Of a stretch of DNA of 64,000 nt, positions 60,436 through 64,000 are shown one piece after another; position 1 is the first letter of the stretch; the number at the start of each line of letters is the position of its first letter. A model generated the notes under the pieces. The model worked only from the letters and a program-made list of their open reading frames with translations, did not search any database and was not told the DNA's origin. Source of the stretch: Paraescarpia echinospica (taxonomy: Eukaryota > Annelida > Polychaeta > Sabellida > Siboglinidae); NCBI GenBank assembly GCA_020002185.1, contig CM034537.1, positions 67,964,048 to 68,028,047 of the forward strand, given 5' to 3'. Position numbers and translations under genes: made by a program.

Positions 60436-61036
60436 CCTTCCGGTCATTTTCTGTTGCTAAGACTATTGCAACAGCGCTTGTTAGCAACAGACTTGACTAT
60501 TGCAATTCCCTCCTTTATAATATCGCTAGCAAGGATATCAAAAAATTTCAGCGTGTCCAAAATTGTCTAGCAAGAGTAGTTAAAAGATCTCCTCAGTCTG
60601 TACCACTTTTGAAGTCTTTGCAATGGTTTCCTGTACGATATCGTATAATATTTAAGATCTGTACCATTATATACCAGGCACTGTCCAATAAGCAACCATC
60701 TTATTTGCATTCATTGCTTACTCCTGTAAGAAAACCTATCCAACTTCGATCATCTGATTCTGACCTACTTTTTGGAACTAGGGCTTTTTCTGTTGCTGCA
60801 CCAACTCTTTGGAATATGCTCCCTCTTAGTGTTAGATCAGTTGAAAATATTACATAATTCCATCGTCATTTAAAAACGTATCTTCATAACCTTGCTTATC
60901 CACCGTGGCTCCCATCTGTTGACAACTGGAAAACTATTCATGGATTTTGAGATTGACCAATCCTTTTGTTTTGATGCGCCTCTGAGCTTGGTTTCCAAGG
61001 ATTTAGGCATAATAGAAGTTATCTTATTATTATAAT
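60436..61036 (+). mobile_element. L2-like LINE 3' fragment, second copy
   Basis: Matches the NOC2L intron 18 copy (17206-17850): [21 protein letters not shown], then [19 protein letters not shown], ending GGATTTAGGCATAATAGAAG plus TTATTATTATA. A stop after VENIT and frame changes make it inactive. Confidence 0.85.
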
Positions 61037-61700
61037 GTGAAGTTCACGTCCATCGATAGGCCCTAGTTGTGATAGTGTAGAGTTGTAAAATAATATTCGT
61101 ATTGCTATACAATTGGCATGAAGGTAGGTATAAGAATGATTGTGTCAGCAGCTTCTTCATTTTGCTAAGTCCATGACGCAGGGGTCGTTTCCCAAAGTAT
61201 TTGGCGCACGCGTGTTGTTCGTGCGATTGTTAGGTTACATTTACCACATAAAAGGTTAGATTCTTGACATATATTTTGAATAGATATAGGTCTCACATCC
61301 TATTCTAGGTGTCGCAGATTAATCCCTAAACGTTTAGCCTTGAGGTTCAAGCCGTCTAAGAGGAAAACGTTAACCTACCCGCATACATACGCAAGCGCGA
61401 GTATTATTATAATAAATATATATGTAGTTTTATACGTAACAGTGTTGGTATCCGCATAGAAGGCTCTCGTTGCGCTAACTCCATCATGAGAGCAACTGTT
61501 TTGGCAGCAGCTAATGCAGCACCCATGTGGATTTCTGTAGATCGTGACCATTGAATCTGTGAACCCACGACATATCTTTTCCATTTCCCTGCGTGGGGTA
61601 TTTTATTTCCCTGGGTTAGACACCAGGTACAAGGTGTCAACATCTTATAATGTCGCCCTCGAAAGATGCAGCCAAAATGGGGTGAACGAAATTGTCGTGT
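61037..61700. other. Intergenic, nothing recognised
   Basis: Minus-strand open frames here are unsupported. Confidence 0.5.
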
Positions 61701-61738
61701 GTGTGTGTGCGCGCGCGCGCGCGCGCGCGCGCGTGCGT
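61698..61738. repeat. (GT)n(GC)n alternating purine-pyrimidine tract
   Basis: GTGTGT followed by about 13 GC dinucleotides, then GTGCGT. Such tracts are known to favour Z-DNA. It lies about 60 bp upstream of the candidate signal-peptide exon. Confidence 0.9.
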
Positions 61739-61800
61739 AATGTCGAATTAATTCATGGAGCAATATGCCAAATGCTGCTGCCGGCTGTTTATTGTTGCAG

Positions 61801-61893
61801 AATCCTAAAGGATGGGGATTTGGTCAGCATTGGGCGCTGCTTCAGGCATGGTCCTGCTCCTTGCCATGGCAAGCTTCATCCACGCGCAAGAGG
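61801..61893 (+). CDS. Candidate first coding exon with signal peptide (gene continues beyond window)
   Basis: An acceptor (TTTATTGTTGCAG) precedes 61801, an ATG follows at 61812, and a donor (GAGG|GTAGGT) ends the exon at 61893 in phase 1. The 27 codons encode a hydrophobic leader with a small-residue end (GMVLLLAMASFIHA, then QEG), a typical secretory signal peptide. No further exon could be identified before 64000. Product unknown. Confidence 0.45.
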
Positions 61894-61983
61894 GTAGGTT
61901 GGGTATTGTGGAGGATTTGCTTATTCCAGGAAATACACAAAGTTATAGAGAATGTGTCAGTGGCCACAATTTATTTGCGCAAT

Positions 61984-62320
61984 GCCGCAGTGGATAGCAC
62001 ACCGGACTCTCGACCGATATAACCCGGGTTTGAATCCTGGCTGCCGTTTCAAACCTTGGGCAAGTTGTTCACTCTACGTTGCTTCAGTTCACTCAGCTGT
62101 ATGAAATAGTGCATGACTATAGACAGTGATGGATACTTGTGTTGAATATACTTCGCGCATTAATTACAGCGTGGCTGGATGCTTCCCAGAGAAGTCGAGA
62201 TGAAATTCGGTTGAACAGCCAGGGAGTGAAGTGTAAAGCATTTTGAGCAGTCCTGAGGAATGGATACTGCGCTGTATAAGAATTTACCTTCTCTAGTATT
62301 ATTTAGGTCATCGTGGGGAG
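61984..62320 (+). mobile_element. tRNA-derived SINE
   Basis: The head GCCGCAGTGGATAGC (A box-like) and GGGTTTGAATCCTGGCTG (B box-like) form a tRNA-related region. It is followed by a conserved middle (TGGGCAAGTTGTTCACTCT, CACTCAGCTGTATGAA) and a LINE-like tail (GTGTAAAGCATTTTGAGC, GGATACTGCGCTGTATAAG). The tail is shared with the fragment at 14.2 kb. Confidence 0.8.
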
Positions 62321-62487
62321 CAACATAATATCTAGATAATATAGAAATTGCGATGAGTTTTATATCATCCACAAACGCCAAACATGAAAAACGTGCAGTC
62401 AAATATGCTTAATAAGCTTATATGATGCGAGTAGTAAGGTAGGTGGTTTATGATGGACGCAATCCGTTGACTGGAGGAATTCCCATG

Positions 62488-63083
62488 TTAAAAGATAGGT
62501 ATTTTGCTCCGGGGCGCGCCCGGGTTAAAGGATAGGGAAGAGGAAAAGTAGTTCCGGTCCCTTGTTAAGAGATAGGGATTTTGCTCCGGGGCGCGCCCGG
62601 GTTAAAGGATAGGGAATTTTTACCCCAAGGTAAAAGATAGGGATTTTTCACTGGGGCGCCCCCGGGTTAAAGGATAGGGAATTTTCACCATGTTAAAGCA
62701 TAGGAGCTATTATCGTAAAAGTATCCGACGATATTTTGAAAAAATAAAATATACCAAACAACATTTGAATATGTAACACACGAGATTGCTTGGCCCGTAG
62801 GCCAAGGCTCCGCCAAGGGACCGAGCCCTTATTTGGTTGACGATGACATGTCTAAAATGTGGTGTTATAATAAGGTCCTGGGTTAAAGGATAGGGAATTT
62901 TCACCATGTTAAAACATTGGAGCTATTATCGTAAATATAAAAATATAATATAATAAAATATACCAAACAGCATTTGTATGTCACACACGAAATTGCTTGG
63001 CCCGTAGGCCGAGGCTCTGCCAAGGGACCGAGCCCTTATTTGGTTGACGATGACATGTCTAAAATGTGGTGTTATAATAAGGC
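62488..63083 (+). repeat. Nested tandem repeats: GTTAAAGGATAGGGA units and a ~205-bp duplication
   Basis: 62488-62700 has repeated GTTAAAAGATAGGGATTTT and GGGGCGCGCCCGGG blocks. Then 62672-62878 is repeated at 62879-63083, sharing CATGTTAAA-CAT-GGAGC, CGAGATTGCTTGGCCCGTAG, GACGATGACATGTCTAAAATG. No gene. Confidence 0.85.
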
Positions 63084-63364
63084 GTAATTTATATAATAAA
63101 AGGATTATAAATTCAGCAGAGGTCGTTTTATCTGAAGTAATGTATACGAAATGTAGACTACATATAAGACTACGTTATATCAGAACCTGTAGCCTCGTTT
63201 TATCGAACAGAGCGGCCATCTTGGAATTATACGTTTGGTATCATTTCCGTACGGTAGTACCCAAATTCGTGTCTCTTATAAATTCCGTACTCGAGACGTA
63301 TCTGGACATGTTTGTTTGTTGCGAGCGTCAGCATGCACACCCTGTATGACGTCATCAAACTATA

Positions 63365-64000
63365 AACTGCAGTAATTTTGTACGCGAGATGAGTTGGTTA
63401 TACAGGTAGTGCTTTGGTTAGCCATTGTTTTGAACTTGCACACTTGAATATAATTCCATCATGTGACGTCATGGTCAGTGAAGTCATGGTACGCGCAGTA
63501 ATTTTGTACGCGAGGTGAGTTGGTTATACAGGTAGTGGTTTGGTTAGACCTTGTTTTGAACTTGCGCACTTGAATATAATTCCATCATGTGACGTCATGG
63601 TTAGTGAGTGACGTCATGGTACGCGCAGTACTTTTGTACATGAGGTGATTTGGTTAAACAGGTAGTGATTTGGTTAGCCATTGTTTTGAACTTGCGCACT
63701 TGAATATAATTCCATCATGTGACGTCATGGTCAGTGACGTCATGGTACGCGCAGTAATTTTGTACGCGAGGTGAGTTGGTTATACAGGTAGTGATTTGGT
63801 TAGCCATTGTTTTGAACTTGCGCGCTTGAATATAATTCCATCATGTGACGTCACGATGCAGTGATGTCATTAAACTATAAACTGCTACGCGCAGTAATTT
63901 TGTGCGCGAGGTGATTTGGTCAAGCAGGTAGTGATTTGGTTAGCTATTGTTTTGAACTTGCGCATATGTAATGTAATTCCATTATTTCACGTCATGGTCA
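63365..64000 (+). repeat. ~125-bp tandem repeat with CRE sites, about five copies, runs off the window
   Basis: Units contain CGCGCAGTAATTTTGTACGC, GAGGTGAGTTGGTTATACAG, GTTTTGAACTTGCGCACTTG, AATATAATTCCATCATGTG and then TGACGTCATGGT, often twice. Boundaries fall near 63494, 63624, 63747 and 63890. Confidence 0.9.

Overview
This is animal nuclear DNA: split genes with GT-AG introns, TATA boxes and AATAAA signals, many non-LTR retrotransposons, SINEs, minisatellites and microsatellites. Gene content and repeat style suggest a marine invertebrate, probably a lophotrochozoan such as a mollusc; this is inference, as no rRNA or mitochondrial marker is present. One 1000-base run of N (37739-38738) is an assembly gap.

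Layout. 1-640: a ~180-bp AT-rich tandem repeat. 987-1328: a 342-bp foldback element just upstream of a complete 19-exon NOC2L gene (1403-18462, + strand; ribosome biogenesis factor), whose introns hold several minisatellites, a Tc1/mariner-type MITE, a SINE fragment and an L2-like LINE fragment. 19-24 kb: a 46-bp repeat, decayed LINE pieces and a ~0.9-kb GA-rich tract. 23.6-33.2 kb: one 41-bp satellite array split by two non-LTR elements, an EN-RT element on the minus strand (about 24.7-28.1 kb) and a CR1-type element on the plus strand (about 29.1-33.1 kb). 35.4-37.3 kb: a small intron-containing cytidine deaminase gene (minus).

37.5-47.6 kb is the most unusual part. It is visibly richer in G+C and CpG than its surroundings. 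It carries compact genes: a C2H2 zinc-finger region and family B DNA polymerase (PolB), a spliced unknown protein with an internal repeat, a small acidic ORF, an RPA1-like single-strand DNA-binding protein, a NADAR-family (YbiA-like) protein, and a divergent short spliced gene with a duplicated exon-intron unit. Three copies of one E-box/CRE-like promoter module sit at two of its promoters. I interpret it as an integrated DNA-virus-like or Polinton-related mobile element. PolB, RPA and NADAR would plausibly serve its replication and NAD/ADP-ribose metabolism. No capsid, packaging ATPase or integrase of its own is visible.

48-64 kb: a Ty3/gypsy integrase remnant, a Mutator-like transposase-domain fragment, arrays of hairpin-forming repeats, a CR1 3' fragment, another LINE 3' end, a 1189-bp hAT-type element with an exact 8-bp target-site duplication, a second L2-like LINE copy, a candidate signal-peptide exon starting a gene that leaves the window, a tRNA-derived SINE, and two tandem-repeat arrays, the last with CRE sites in each unit and running past the window end.
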